Positions 25,534-36,229 of a stretch of DNA of 37,397 nucleotides are shown here, piece by piece. Origin of the DNA: Acidobacteriota bacterium. Its GTDB lineage: Bacteria; Acidobacteriota; Terriglobia; UBA7540. Within the stretch, counting starts at the first letter, position 1, and each line of letters opens with the position of its first letter. The position numbers and the translations under genes were made by a program. The stretch covers positions 1-37,397 of the forward strand of contig QHZN01000084.1 of NCBI GenBank assembly GCA_003225365.1, given 5' to 3'. The notes under the pieces are model-generated. The model ran no database searches. It was not told the origin of the DNA and was given only the letters and a program-made list of their open reading frames with translations.

Positions 25534-26082
25534 ATGAAATTCGTCGAAGCCTTTCGCCACTCGAAGCGCGGCGAGTCGAAAGGGCTGAACGAAGAGGGTC
25601 GAGAACTCGCCCGGCGCGCCCGTCCGCTCTTGGCGCCGCGCTACGACCTGTGCGTGTCCAGTCCCAAGGAGCGCGCCCGCGAGACCATGGAGGTTTTTGG
25701 CTTCCCCAGCTACGATGTGGACGAGGCCTTCACGGCCGTCAATCCCTGGGAGCCCTTCGACGAGGCGGTCACAAAGCTGGCCAAGGAAAAAGGCATCACC
25801 CCGCTCGCCGCCTGCTGGTTCGTTCCCGAGGCCCTCAAATACCTGCGCTTCCAAGGAGAAACATTGCTCGGGGCTATCCATCGCATCGCGCGCAAGCTTC
25901 CGGAAGGCGGCCGGGCCCTGGTCGTCACGCACGGCGGCATTCTCGAAGCGGCGGCGCTCTTGGGCGGTCCGCGCTATGAACTCGATGAGCTGGGCGGCGA
26001 AATCAGTTTTGCCGAAGGCGTCGTGTTCAAGTTCGACGGAGAGAAACTGACCGGCGTGGATGTCAAAAGGCTTGTGGAATAA
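25534..26082 (+). CDS. histidine phosphatase superfamily protein (SixA-like)
   Basis: A 182-residue protein of the phosphoglycerate-mutase/SixA superfamily. The N-terminal nucleophile motif is VEAFRHSKRGES, in place of the usual RHG; then comes LNEEGRELARRARPLL, with CVSSPKERARETME (second Arg) and VVTHGGILEA (second His). The catalytic His and Arg residues are present. It probably removes phosphate from a small molecule or phosphohistidine; the exact target is unknown. It starts three bases after the hydrolase stop, so the pair is one operon. Its TAA stop is immediately followed by the left heptad array (26083), with no space for a terminator. Confidence 0.8.
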   Translation: MKFVEAFRHSKRGESKGLNEEGRELARRARPLLAPRYDLCVSSPKERARETMEVFGFPSYDVDEAFTAVNPWEPFDEAVTKLAKEKGITPLAACWFVPEALKYLRFQGETLLGAIHRIARKLPEGGRALVVTHGGILEAAALLGGPRYELDELGGEISFAEGVVFKFDGEKLTGVDVKRLVE

Positions 26083-26131
26083 GGATGAAGTGTGAAGGAT
26101 GAAGGGTGAAGGATGAAGTACGAAGGATGAA
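26083..26131. repeat. left arm of heptad locus 3
   Basis: Seven consecutive 7-nt units: ggatgaa, gtgtgaa, ggatgaa, gggtgaa, ggatgaa, gtacgaa, ggatgaa. The array begins at the first base after the phosphatase stop. Its theme is the reverse complement of the right arm at 26533-26620, with the S23 gene between. Confidence 0.9.
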
Positions 26132-26141
26132 ATGGCGCTGT

Positions 26142-26537
26142 TTATTCCTCGCTCCTGCGCCCTTCGGGTTGCCTCTTGATCTTGACGATAATTGCAGTGA
26201 TGATAGCGACGAGCTCGTCTCTTTCCTGGATGATGGAATTCAGCCGCTCATTGGAAAGAATTCTTGATTCCGCGAGAAGACGTAACCAATACAAGCTTTC
26301 ACGCGCCTCCTTCTGAGCGATGCCGTACTTATGGATGAAGTCCGCTCGACTCTCGCCTGACTGCGCCTCCTCGATGTTTGCGCCAATTGAGGTAGCGCTC
26401 TTGAGGTATTGCCGGCCGAGCGCCCACCCGGCCCCATCCTTTCGTTTCACCAACGCCTGGTAGAGTTTTATCGCTCTCAGGGCATAGGCGAACGACCTTT
26501 GCCTTATGTCTTGGGCATTTCCCCCTTCAAACTTCAT
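26142..26537 (-). CDS. four-helix-bundle protein (S23/bIVP family), first copy
   Basis: A 131-residue all-helical protein of the S23 family, named after ORFs in 23S rRNA intervening sequences and related to Avd of diversity-generating retroelements. The core is SFAYALRAIKLYQALVKRK, then LGRQYLKSATSIGANIEEAQ with the family N-(I/V)-x-E pattern, SRADFIHKYGIAQKEARESL and YWLRLLAESRIL. The function of stand-alone members is unknown; basic pentamers that bind nucleic acid are known for relatives. The ATG at 26537 lies inside the first unit of the right heptad array (ggATGAA on its strand), and the preceding GAAGG of the array would serve as the ribosome site. The gene is thus bounded by inverted arrays and is not in rRNA. 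Confidence 0.85.
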   Translation of the reverse strand: MKFEGGNAQDIRQRSFAYALRAIKLYQALVKRKDGAGWALGRQYLKSATSIGANIEEAQSGESRADFIHKYGIAQKEARESLYWLRLLAESRILSNERLNSIIQERDELVAIITAIIVKIKRQPEGRRSEE

Positions 26538-26620
26538 CCTTCAGCCTTCATACTTTAACCTTCACCCTTCATCCTTATCATTTCATACTTTAACCTTCAC
26601 CCTTCATCCTTATCATTTCG
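26533..26620. repeat. right arm of heptad locus 3
   Basis: Twelve 7-nt units: ttcatcc, ttcagcc, then the block ttcatac, tttaacc, ttcaccc, ttcatcc, ttatcat twice. The two 35-nt blocks (26547-26581 and 26582-26616) are identical, showing recent tandem duplication by whole units. The array includes the S23 start codon and ends ten bases from the secA stop. Confidence 0.92.
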
Positions 26621-26629
26621 TCGGATGGA

Positions 26630-29845
<3,216 letters not shown>

Positions 29846-29930
29846 CGGATCCTGTAGGATGCGACTGGCACCCCTCTTGACTATTGTACCTGTCCCCCGG
29901 CGGATTTGGCAAAGCGTGTCTCATCACACG

Positions 29931-30060
29931 AAAAAATTTCGGTAGTGGGTCAGTTTGCTGTAGCGGCGCTCTATGAGCGCCGAAGATGCCGTCGAATCAA
30001 CACCGGCGGTCATAGACCGCCGCTACAGAAACTCAAATTGACCCACTACGAAAATTTCCG
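29931..30060. mobile_element. MITE-like palindromic element
   Basis: A long imperfect inverted repeat: aaatttcggtagtgggtcag near the left end faces gacccactacgaaaattt at the right. Inside, ctgtagcggcg and cgccgctacag pair over 11 bases, and each arm carries its own small hairpin (cggcgctc-tat-gagcgccg and cggcggtc-ata-gaccgccg). About 130 bases, no coding capacity. It lies upstream of secA on the divergent side. Confidence 0.75.
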
Positions 30061-30114
30061 AGGGGTTGCATCGAAGGGGGCGAGTGTGGAAAATAGTCGC
30101 GAGGAATTCCTTTC

Positions 30115-30270
30115 ATGATGGCTTTCTTGTGCGGGGGGACCGAGTACGCACCCGAGGGCGGGCGCGCTTGGCGGAGCCGGCTACGCGCCTGGCTCGAGGA
30201 GAACCTGAACCATCACGTTTACGACTCCACGCTCGAAGCCAGACGGGGGCTCCGCAGAGCGGGGCGAAGG
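30115..30270 (+). pseudogene. truncated N-terminal fragment of an unidentified protein
   Basis: A short frame starting MMAFLCGGTEYAPEGGRAWR continues with LRAWLEENLNHHVYDSTLEA and then loses protein-like character where repeat-derived sequence begins (the frame stays open to 30429 but reads repeat). The start resembles the opening of nucleoside-2-deoxyribosyltransferase-like proteins (a Gly-Gly strand, then a helix with W-x-x-x-L), but the piece is too short to name. It seems to be the surviving 5' end of a gene whose remainder was replaced by element copy B. It could also be a chance frame. Confidence 0.35.
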
Positions 30271-30294
30271 GGGATCGGATTAAAACCGCCGAGC

Positions 30295-30464
30295 TGTCAT
30301 GCTGAGCCCGTTGGCCATTCCGCTGCGAACGGCCCTGAGCACAGCGAAGGGGCTCAGGGTAAACTTCGCGAAGCATCGCTGTATTACCTTGAAAATAAAT
30401 TCCGGGGTCCTTCGAGGAGTTTACCCTGAGCGAAGCCGAAGGGCTCAGGACGACAAACGGAGGG
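30295..30464. mobile_element. non-autonomous inverted-repeat element, copy B
   Basis: Starts TGTCATGCTGAGCCCGTT, nearly as copy A. It holds the perfect inverted pair gctcagggtaaact (30352-30365) and agtttaccctgagc (30418-30431), plus copies of the CCTTCGNNTTCGCTCAGG palindrome (about 30340 and 30428-30450). The inner arm spacing is 79-80 bases in both copies. It ends a few bases before the ribosome site of the next gene. Confidence 0.65.
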
Positions 30465-30468
30465 GACG

Positions 30469-30852
30469 ATGAAGACAGCGGGCGCAATACTAGGTCTGGT
30501 GCTGGCGCTGGCGGCCGGCTACTTCGTTTTTAAGTATGAGTTCAGTCAAGGTCCCGCGGGCACGGCCTCTCCCAAAGTAGCGATCGACGTCACCGGCGTG
30601 AAAAGCGATTTGCTGACGATCGGCCAGGCCGAGCGCGCCTACATGGTGAGCAAGGGCAGCTACGGCTCGCTCGACCAGCTCCAGCAGGACGGCGACCTAA
30701 CTTTCTCCGGCGGCGACCGCCGCGGCTACCACTACGACGCCACGGCCGATGACGGGACGCACTTCAAAATCACCGCCACACCCTCCGACCCCGCTAAACA
30801 GGGATGGCCGACGCTGAGCATTGACGAGACCATGCAGATCCAACAGCAATGA
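30469..30852 (+). CDS. small membrane-anchored pilin-like protein
   Basis: A 127-residue protein: one N-terminal helix (MKTAGAILGLVLALAAGYFVFKY), a short linker, then LLTIGQAERAYMVSKGSYGS, LDQLQQDGDL and a compact C-terminal domain ending IDETMQIQQQ. The segment TIGQAERAYMVSKGSYGSL resembles the first globular part of type IV pilins and pseudopilins, which read as T-x-x-A-x-x-x-Y-x-x-x-x-G-x-(Y/F). There is no prepilin cleavage motif, so it would remain anchored. The ATG at 30469 follows a GGAGGGG site. The TGA stop overlaps the first base of the heptad array at 30852. Function unknown; it may be a lipid-exposed pilus-related or scaffold protein. Confidence 0.65.
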   Translation: MKTAGAILGLVLALAAGYFVFKYEFSQGPAGTASPKVAIDVTGVKSDLLTIGQAERAYMVSKGSYGSLDQLQQDGDLTFSGGDRRGYHYDATADDGTHFKITATPSDPAKQGWPTLSIDETMQIQQQ

Positions 30853-31049
30853 GAAGTCAGAATTCAGAAGCTAGAAGTCAGAAGGTCGCAGTGAACGGTG
30901 GGAAGCCAAGCAATCAAGCGCTGGAAGCCACAAGCAAGGGGCAGATGCAAGGACGCAGAGCTGAGCGGTGCGGCATGCTAATCTTCCTGACAGATGAACA
31001 TGAGGTTTCCTTCCCTTCTGGCTCCTGACTTCTGGCTTCTGACTTCTCG
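30852..31049. repeat. inverted 7-nt arrays without an S23 gene (heptad locus 4)
   Basis: Left array: agaagtc, agaattc, agaagct, agaagtc, agaaggt (30852-30886), starting with the A of the preceding TGA stop. Right array: cttctgg, ctcctga, cttctgg, cttctga, cttctcg (31015-31049), complementary in theme. The 128 bases between them have no convincing gene but contain diverged gaagccaag/gaagccaca units. It looks like a heptad locus with no gene, or one that has lost it. Confidence 0.85.
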
Positions 31050-31081
31050 CGCATCGCTCGTCACTTGCCACTAAGGTTCTT

Positions 31082-32110
31082 ATGAAGGTCGAAGCGCGAG
31101 CGCCGACGCGAGTGGACCTGGCTGGCGGCACGGTGGATATTTGGCCGCTTTACCTGTTTCATCCCGGAGCGCAAACGGTGAATCTCGCCCTCCGCCGCTA
31201 CGCCACTTGCGAAATAACCACGCGCGCCGACCGCCGGGTCGTCCTGGTCTCCCATGACCAGCAGGAGCATGAAACCTACGAATCGCTGACCGACTTGGCG
31301 CTGAAGCGCTCGAGGCTGCCGCTCCTGCGCGAGCTGGTCTTGTTCTTCGAGCCTCGCCGCGGCATCACGGTGAAGACGGGCGCGCAGGTGCCGGCGGGGG
31401 CGGGCCTGGGGGGGTCCTCGGCCCTCAACATCGCGCTTTGTGGCGCGCTCGCCCGCGTGACCGGAAAGCATTATTCCCGGCCGCAACTGCTCGAAATCGC
31501 CAAAAACGTCGAGGCCATCGTCATCCGCGTGCCCACCGGCTGGCAGGACTATTTCCCGGCGCTTTACGGCGGCGCCAGCGCCGTGCACCTGGACTGCGAC
31601 GGCGTGAAGCGCGAGAAACTCCCCCTCCCGTTTTCCGACCTCGAGAAGCGCTTCGTCCTCTGCTATACCGGCCTGCCTCACAATTCCGCCATAAACAACT
31701 GGGAAGTGATGAAGGCCCACATTGACGGCGACCCGAAGGTGCGGCGGAATTTCGACCAGATTTCGATTATCGCCAGCCAGATGCGCGAGGCGCTGCTGGC
31801 CCACGACTGGAACGACGTCGCGGAACTGCTGGCGCTGGAGTGGGAAAATCGCAAGCACAATTTCAAGGGCATCTCGACTCCCAAGATTGACCGCATGATC
31901 GAGCGCACCAAGAAACGCGGCACCCTCGCCGCCAAGGTCTGCGGGGCGGGGGGAGGCGGCTGCGTCGTGTTTCTGGTCAAGCCCGGCACCAAGCCCGCCG
32001 TCGAGGCCGAGCTCGCACGGCTGGGCGGCGAGGTCATCCCTTTTGCCGTCGCGCGGGTGGGCCTGGAAGTGCGCTCGGACGGCATGCCGCCCCTCGCCGA
32101 TGCCCGCTGA
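31082..32110 (+). CDS. GHMP-family sugar kinase (heptose-7-phosphate-kinase-like)
   Basis: A 342-residue kinase. The opening APTRVDLAGGTVDIWPLYLF is the N-terminal substrate motif of GHMP kinases; VPAGAGLGGSSALNIALCGAL is the ATP-binding motif 2, and AKVCGAGGGGCVVFLVKPG is motif 3. IRVPTGWQDYFPALYGGASAV corresponds to the segment with the catalytic Asp in HddA/galactokinase-like enzymes (here GWQDYF). The closest naming is D-glycero-D-manno-heptose-7-phosphate kinase or another sugar-1-kinase; the substrate is not certain. No LPS genes are adjacent. The ATG at 31082 starts the family N-terminus directly, 32 bases after the heptad array; no clear ribosome site is visible. An inverted repeat at 32139-32201 follows the gene. 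Confidence 0.82.
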   Translation: MKVEARAPTRVDLAGGTVDIWPLYLFHPGAQTVNLALRRYATCEITTRADRRVVLVSHDQQEHETYESLTDLALKRSRLPLLRELVLFFEPRRGITVKTGAQVPAGAGLGGSSALNIALCGALARVTGKHYSRPQLLEIAKNVEAIVIRVPTGWQDYFPALYGGASAVHLDCDGVKREKLPLPFSDLEKRFVLCYTGLPHNSAINNWEVMKAHIDGDPKVRRNFDQISIIASQMREALLAHDWNDVAELLALEWENRKHNFKGISTPKIDRMIERTKKRGTLAAKVCGAGGGGCVVFLVKPGTKPAVEAELARLGGEVIPFAVARVGLEVRSDGMPPLADAR

Positions 32111-32138
32111 ACGCGCGCTGCCGCCTTCCGGTGTAGGA

Positions 32139-32201
32139 CCGAGGCACTCCAAGAGCGAAGGGGTCTCGATCGGGGTGCTTCGCTCAGCAGGAGTGCCTCG
32201 G
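32139..32201. repeat. nested inverted repeat downstream of the GHMP kinase
   Basis: ccgaggcactcc (32139-32150) and ggagtgcctcgg (32190-32201) are a perfect 12-bp pair; gagcgaag and cttcgctc (32153-32160, 32178-32185) pair within. No T-run follows, so it may be a repeat-family member or a Rho-assisted end. Confidence 0.65.
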
Positions 32202-32292
32202 CTTCCCGCGGGCAGGCGGCGCGGCTCTGTTCGAGTGTACGAAGGCTCGAATCCGGTTTAGAATAGAGGGACCGGGAGAGCGGGCCGCAACG

Positions 32293-33084
32293 ATGCGCGA
32301 CGAGAGGCTGGGTTTCTCGAACCATCGCCAACCGAAGCGCTTCAAAATGGCGCTTCTCGTGGGAGTGTTGGCGGGCGCGGCAGGTCTGGTTCCGGCGGCG
32401 GGCAAGGAAGAGGCCATCAACCGCGACGCACGGATGGGCCTCATTCGCGGGCTTTCGAGCGAAATCGCAGTGGCCAAGGTGGCTTTCCCGCGCGGCCGGA
32501 AAGGGCTGCTCCTTGATTCCAAAGGCGAAGTTATCAAAGACCGCGCCGAGGAGGAGTTCAAATCCAACGGCGTCGCCATCCGGCCCGGCACACCGGTGGA
32601 AATCACCAAGATTACCTTCAAGTCGGAGCGCATCGTTTTCGAAATCAACGGAGGGGGAAAGCGCCGGAAATGGTACCAGCACATCGAAGTGGGAATGGGA
32701 AACGTCCTCTCGCCCATCGCCCCCGACGAGCCTGTCGTGGCTTACGGCTCCTGGGTTTCGCTGACCTTTCCAAATAAGGTCCCGGAAATGACGGTGGCCC
32801 AGGCCAAGCAGTTGCTCGCCTCAGTCCTCGATTTCGAGCGCCACTCGCCGACCGTTCTCTACTCGCCCTCCGTCCCGCCGGAATTTAAAGAGGCCATTAA
32901 GAACCACCAGGCCCTGGTCGGGATGAACCGGGACGCGGTGCTCTCCTCCAAGGGGCCGCCGGACCGCAAAATCCGCGAAGTGCGCGATGGAAGCGAGCAG
33001 GAAGACTGGCTCTACGGCCTCCCGCCCCACGTCCTGTTTGTCACCTTCGACGGCGACACCGTCGTCAAAGTCCAGCAAAACTAG
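32293..33084 (+). CDS. conserved secreted or membrane-anchored protein of unknown function
   Basis: 263 residues, not recognised. The N-terminus has basic residues then a hydrophobic stretch (MALLVGVLAGAAGLVPAAG) like a signal peptide. Then come RGLSSEIAVAKVAFPRGRKG, a strand-rich middle (PVEITKITFKSERIVFEING), VVAYGSWVSLTFPNKVPEMT, and a C-terminal domain with VGMNRDAVLSSKGPPDRKIR and LFVTFDGDTVVKVQQN, which resembles the SmpA/OmlA-like pattern G-M-x-x-x-x-V-x-x-x-x-G-x-P followed by V-x-F-x-x-x-x-V. The ATG at 32293 is used; an ATG at 32347 would start right at the hydrophobic segment. The last 37 bases of its coding end are repeated at 33774-33810. Confidence 0.6.
   Translation: MRDERLGFSNHRQPKRFKMALLVGVLAGAAGLVPAAGKEEAINRDARMGLIRGLSSEIAVAKVAFPRGRKGLLLDSKGEVIKDRAEEEFKSNGVAIRPGTPVEITKITFKSERIVFEINGGGKRRKWYQHIEVGMGNVLSPIAPDEPVVAYGSWVSLTFPNKVPEMTVAQAKQLLASVLDFERHSPTVLYSPSVPPEFKEAIKNHQALVGMNRDAVLSSKGPPDRKIREVRDGSEQEDWLYGLPPHVLFVTFDGDTVVKVQQN
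33044..33080. repeat. direct repeat, left copy, at the 3' end of the secreted-protein gene
   Basis: A 37-base stretch encoding FDGDTVVKVQQ is identical to 33774-33810, exactly 730 bases downstream; both copies end in a TAG-containing tail (ctag or ttag). The toxin-antitoxin pair lies between. A 3'-end duplication of this kind is expected when an element integrates at a gene end and restores it, or by unequal duplication. Confidence 0.92.
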
Positions 33085-33101
33085 AATTTCGGTAGCTTCT
33101 C

Positions 33102-33125
33102 ATTACGCTTGACGTAACGCGTAAT
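33102..33125 (+). promoter_or_regulatory. palindromic operator and -35 box ahead of the toxin gene
   Basis: attacgc (33102-33108) and gcgtaat (33119-33125) form a perfect 7-bp inverted repeat around TTGACG (33109-33114). With a 17-base spacer a weak -10 (TACCGT, 33132-33137) follows, which would place the transcript start at or near the GTG at 33144. This is the usual position for HigA autorepression. Confidence 0.55.
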
Positions 33126-33143
33126 TATTGGTACCGTTAGCTG

Positions 33144-33428
33144 GTGATTGTCAGCTATCGGGACAAGCGGACCGGAGACTTCGCCGCAGGGAAAAGGGTC
33201 AAAGCGTTCTCTGGGTTTGAACGCTCCGCGCGACTGAAGCTTGACCGACTGGAGGCGGCAACGTCACTGAAAGATCTTGCCGTGTTGCCCGGCAATCGTT
33301 TTGAGGCCCTCGTCGGCGACCGCAAAGGCCAATTCAGCATCCGTATTAACGATCAATGGCGGATTTGTTTCGAATGGCCGGACCGATCGCCGGGACCATC
33401 AAACGTGGAGATCGTTGATTACCATTAG
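33144..33428 (+). CDS. higB: HigB/RelE-type toxin
   Basis: A 94-residue toxin of the HigB branch of the RelE/ParE superfamily. The C-terminal half is typical: LKDLAVLPGNRFEALVGDRK, then GQFSIRINDQWRICFEW and VEIVDYH at the end, as in plasmid-maintenance HigB (L-x-x-P-x-x-R-x-x-x-L-x-G, Y/F-S-I-R-(I/V)-N-x-Q-W-R-I-x-F). These toxins cleave mRNA on the ribosome. The start is a GTG at 33144 without a ribosome site, close to the predicted transcript start, so translation may be leaderless. The order toxin first, antitoxin second is that of hig operons. The antitoxin starts ten bases after its stop. Confidence 0.88.
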   Translation: MIVSYRDKRTGDFAAGKRVKAFSGFERSARLKLDRLEAATSLKDLAVLPGNRFEALVGDRKGQFSIRINDQWRICFEWPDRSPGPSNVEIVDYH

Positions 33429-33438
33429 GGGGACCGTC

Positions 33439-33741
33439 ATGAGACTTACTGCAATCCATCCCGGTGAACACTTGGCCACGGAACTGGAAGCACTCGATAT
33501 GAGCGCGGCAGAACTGGCTCGAAAGGTCGGTGTGCCCACCAATCGCATCACGCAAATTTTGAATGGGAGGCGCGGCATTACAGGCGACACCGCTTTGCGC
33601 CTCGCTCATTTCTTTGGCACAAGCGCGCGGTTTTGGCTCAATCTACAGAGCCTCTATGATCTGAGAATCGCCGAGGAGAGAGCCGGGAAATCTATCCAAG
33701 CACTTCCCAGACTAAAAAGGCAGGAGCCTCTGCAAGTATAA
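33439..33741 (+). CDS. higA: HigA-type antitoxin, XRE-family DNA-binding protein
   Basis: A 100-residue protein: AIHPGEHLATELEALDMSAA, then ELARKVGVPTNRITQILNGR, RGITGDTALRLAHFFGTSARFWLNLQSLYDL. The helix-turn-helix and the F-W-(L/M)-N-L-Q end are diagnostic of HigA. It neutralises HigB and represses the operon through the palindrome upstream. A strong AGGGGGA site precedes the ATG at 33439, stronger than that of the toxin, which fits the antitoxin being made in excess. The pair is bracketed by direct repeats of the upstream gene's 3' end (33044-33080, 33774-33810). Confidence 0.92.
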   Translation: MRLTAIHPGEHLATELEALDMSAAELARKVGVPTNRITQILNGRRGITGDTALRLAHFFGTSARFWLNLQSLYDLRIAEERAGKSIQALPRLKRQEPLQV

Positions 33742-33773
33742 AGGCTTCAGATGATTGATTCCGGGAGACCCGC

Positions 33774-33810
33774 CCTTCGACGGCGACACCGTCGTCAAAG
33801 TCCAGCAAAA
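33774..33810. repeat. direct repeat, right copy, isolated gene 3' end
   Basis: Identical over 37 bases to 33044-33080, followed by ttag instead of ctag. Here it is not attached to a gene: upstream of it is the antitoxin's 3' flank. It marks the right border of the toxin-antitoxin segment. Confidence 0.92.
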
Positions 33811-33902
33811 TTAGGGCCTCCCTCGACGATGAGTTCGAAGGGAAAGACTATTCGCGCTCAAGACATTTTGGTTCGCGCAGGTCTAAGCCGCGGACTTTTG
33901 GT

Positions 33903-33931
33903 TTGACATCAATTCAAGTGGACTTTAACAT
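33903..33931 (+). promoter_or_regulatory. sigma-70 promoter of the gapA operon
   Basis: TTGACA (33903-33908), 17-base spacer, TAACAT (33926-33931). The -35 is perfect and the -10 close to consensus. Transcription would begin near 33938, about 40 bases before the gapA ATG. Confidence 0.75.
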
Positions 33932-33973
33932 TGTTGGCCTGCAAATCAACTTGCGGAAACCGTGGAGGATTGA

Positions 33974-34981
<1,008 letters not shown>

Positions 34982-35021
34982 AAATCGTGCCCAGGGCGCG
35001 AGCAGGCCGGCCGACCGAGCC

Positions 35022-36209
35022 ATGAACAAGCTGACTATCCGTGACGCGGAGCCGGCGGGCCGGCGGCTCTTCCTCCGCGTGGACTTCAACGTCCCGCTCG
35101 ACTCGAAAGGAGCGATCAGCGACGACACGCGCATCCAGGCCTCGCTCCCCACAATTCGTTACGGCATCGAGCACGGCGCCAAACTGATTCTCGCCTCGCA
35201 CCTCGGCCGCCCCAAGGGCCAGCCGGTAGGCTCCATGACCCTCCGTCCGGCGGCGGAACGGCTGGCGGAGCTCGTCCGTAGCCCCGTCGCCTTTGCGAAC
35301 GACTGCGTGGGGCCGGAAGTCGAAGCGCAGGCGCGGGGGCTTGCGGCGGGCGGCGTTCTGCTACTCGAAAACCTTCGCTTTCATCCTGAGGAAGAGAAAA
35401 ATGAGGAGGGATTCTCGCGCCGGCTCGCCGCGCTCGCCGATTTGTACGTCAATGACGCGTTCGGCTCCGCGCACCGCGCGCACGCTTCGACCGTGGGCAT
35501 CACCAAGTACCTTGCGCCGGCCTTGGCAGGGTTCCTGATGGAGCGCGAAATCAATTACCTCTCGAAAGCCGTGGAGAACCCGGCGCGGCCTTACACGGCC
35601 ATCGTGGGAGGCGCAAAAGTTTCCGACAAGATGGAATTGCTCCAGAACCTGATGAAATTCGCCGACAACGTGCTGATCGGCGGCGCGATGGCGTACACGT
35701 TCTTGAAGGCGAGAGGGGTCGAGGTGGGAAAGTCCAGGGTTGAAGACGACAAGCTCGAGCTCGCGCGCAACATATTGAGCTTTGGCGAACGCCGCAGCAT
35801 CCGTATCCGGCTGCCCGAGGACCACGTCGTGACCGAAAAGCTCGAGGCGAGCGCGCACGGTGAAATCTCGGCCGGCGGCATTCCCGCCGGTCGGCTGGGG
35901 GCGGACATCGGCCCGGCCACGCGCGCCCAATACGCCGCGGTCATCGCAGATTCGAAGACCATCGTCTGGAACGGGCCCCTGGGGGTTTTTGAAATCCCGC
36001 AGTTTGCCGAAGGCACGCTCGCCGTGGCGCGCGCCGTGGCCGCCTCCTCCGCTGTTTCGATTGTTGGTGGAGGCGATTCCGCAGCGGCCGTCCATTTGGC
36101 GGGGGTTGGAGAAAAAATCACGCACGTCTCGACCGGCGGCGGCGCCACGCTCGAATTCCTGTCGGGGCGGAAACTGCCCGGAGTCGAAGCCCTTACGGAC
36201 AGGGAGTAG
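35022..36209 (+). CDS. pgk: phosphoglycerate kinase
   Basis: A 395-residue glycolytic kinase that transfers phosphate from 1,3-bisphosphoglycerate to ADP. Motifs: FLRVDFNVPLD, RIQASLPTIRYGIEHGAKLI, SHLGRPKG, ENLRFHPEEEKN, DLYVNDAFGSAHRAHAS, AIVGGAKVSDKMELLQNLM, and the C-terminal nucleotide site VWNGPLGVFEIPQFAEGT with GGGDSAAAVH and VSTGGGATLEFLSG. Length is typical. The ribosome site is weak. It starts 40 bases after gapA. The last codons (DRE and TAG, 36201-36209) lie inside the left heptad array of the S23 cassette, so the normal 3' end has been replaced by repeat units with little change to the protein. Confidence 0.97.
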   Translation: MNKLTIRDAEPAGRRLFLRVDFNVPLDSKGAISDDTRIQASLPTIRYGIEHGAKLILASHLGRPKGQPVGSMTLRPAAERLAELVRSPVAFANDCVGPEVEAQARGLAAGGVLLLENLRFHPEEEKNEEGFSRRLAALADLYVNDAFGSAHRAHASTVGITKYLAPALAGFLMEREINYLSKAVENPARPYTAIVGGAKVSDKMELLQNLMKFADNVLIGGAMAYTFLKARGVEVGKSRVEDDKLELARNILSFGERRSIRIRLPEDHVVTEKLEASAHGEISAGGIPAGRLGADIGPATRAQYAAVIADSKTIVWNGPLGVFEIPQFAEGTLAVARAVAASSAVSIVGGGDSAAAVHLAGVGEKITHVSTGGGATLEFLSGRKLPGVEALTDRE

Positions 36210-36229
36210 GGAGTCGGGAATGGCGAGTC
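36202..36229. repeat. left arm of heptad locus 5
   Basis: Units gggagta, gggagtc, gggaatg, gcgagtc. The array contains both the pgk stop (TAG 36207-36209) and the S23 start (ATG 36220-36222), and its GGGAG units would serve as the S23 ribosome site. The theme is complementary to the right arm at 36662-36689. Confidence 0.88.

Noticed and set aside
26083-26620. CRISPR array
   Set aside because: The units are 7 nt with no spacers and degenerate sequence; no cas gene is present.
31061-32152. Open frame of 363 codons opposite the GHMP kinase
   Set aside because: Shadow of a well-supported kinase gene, with Arg/His-rich low-information sequence.
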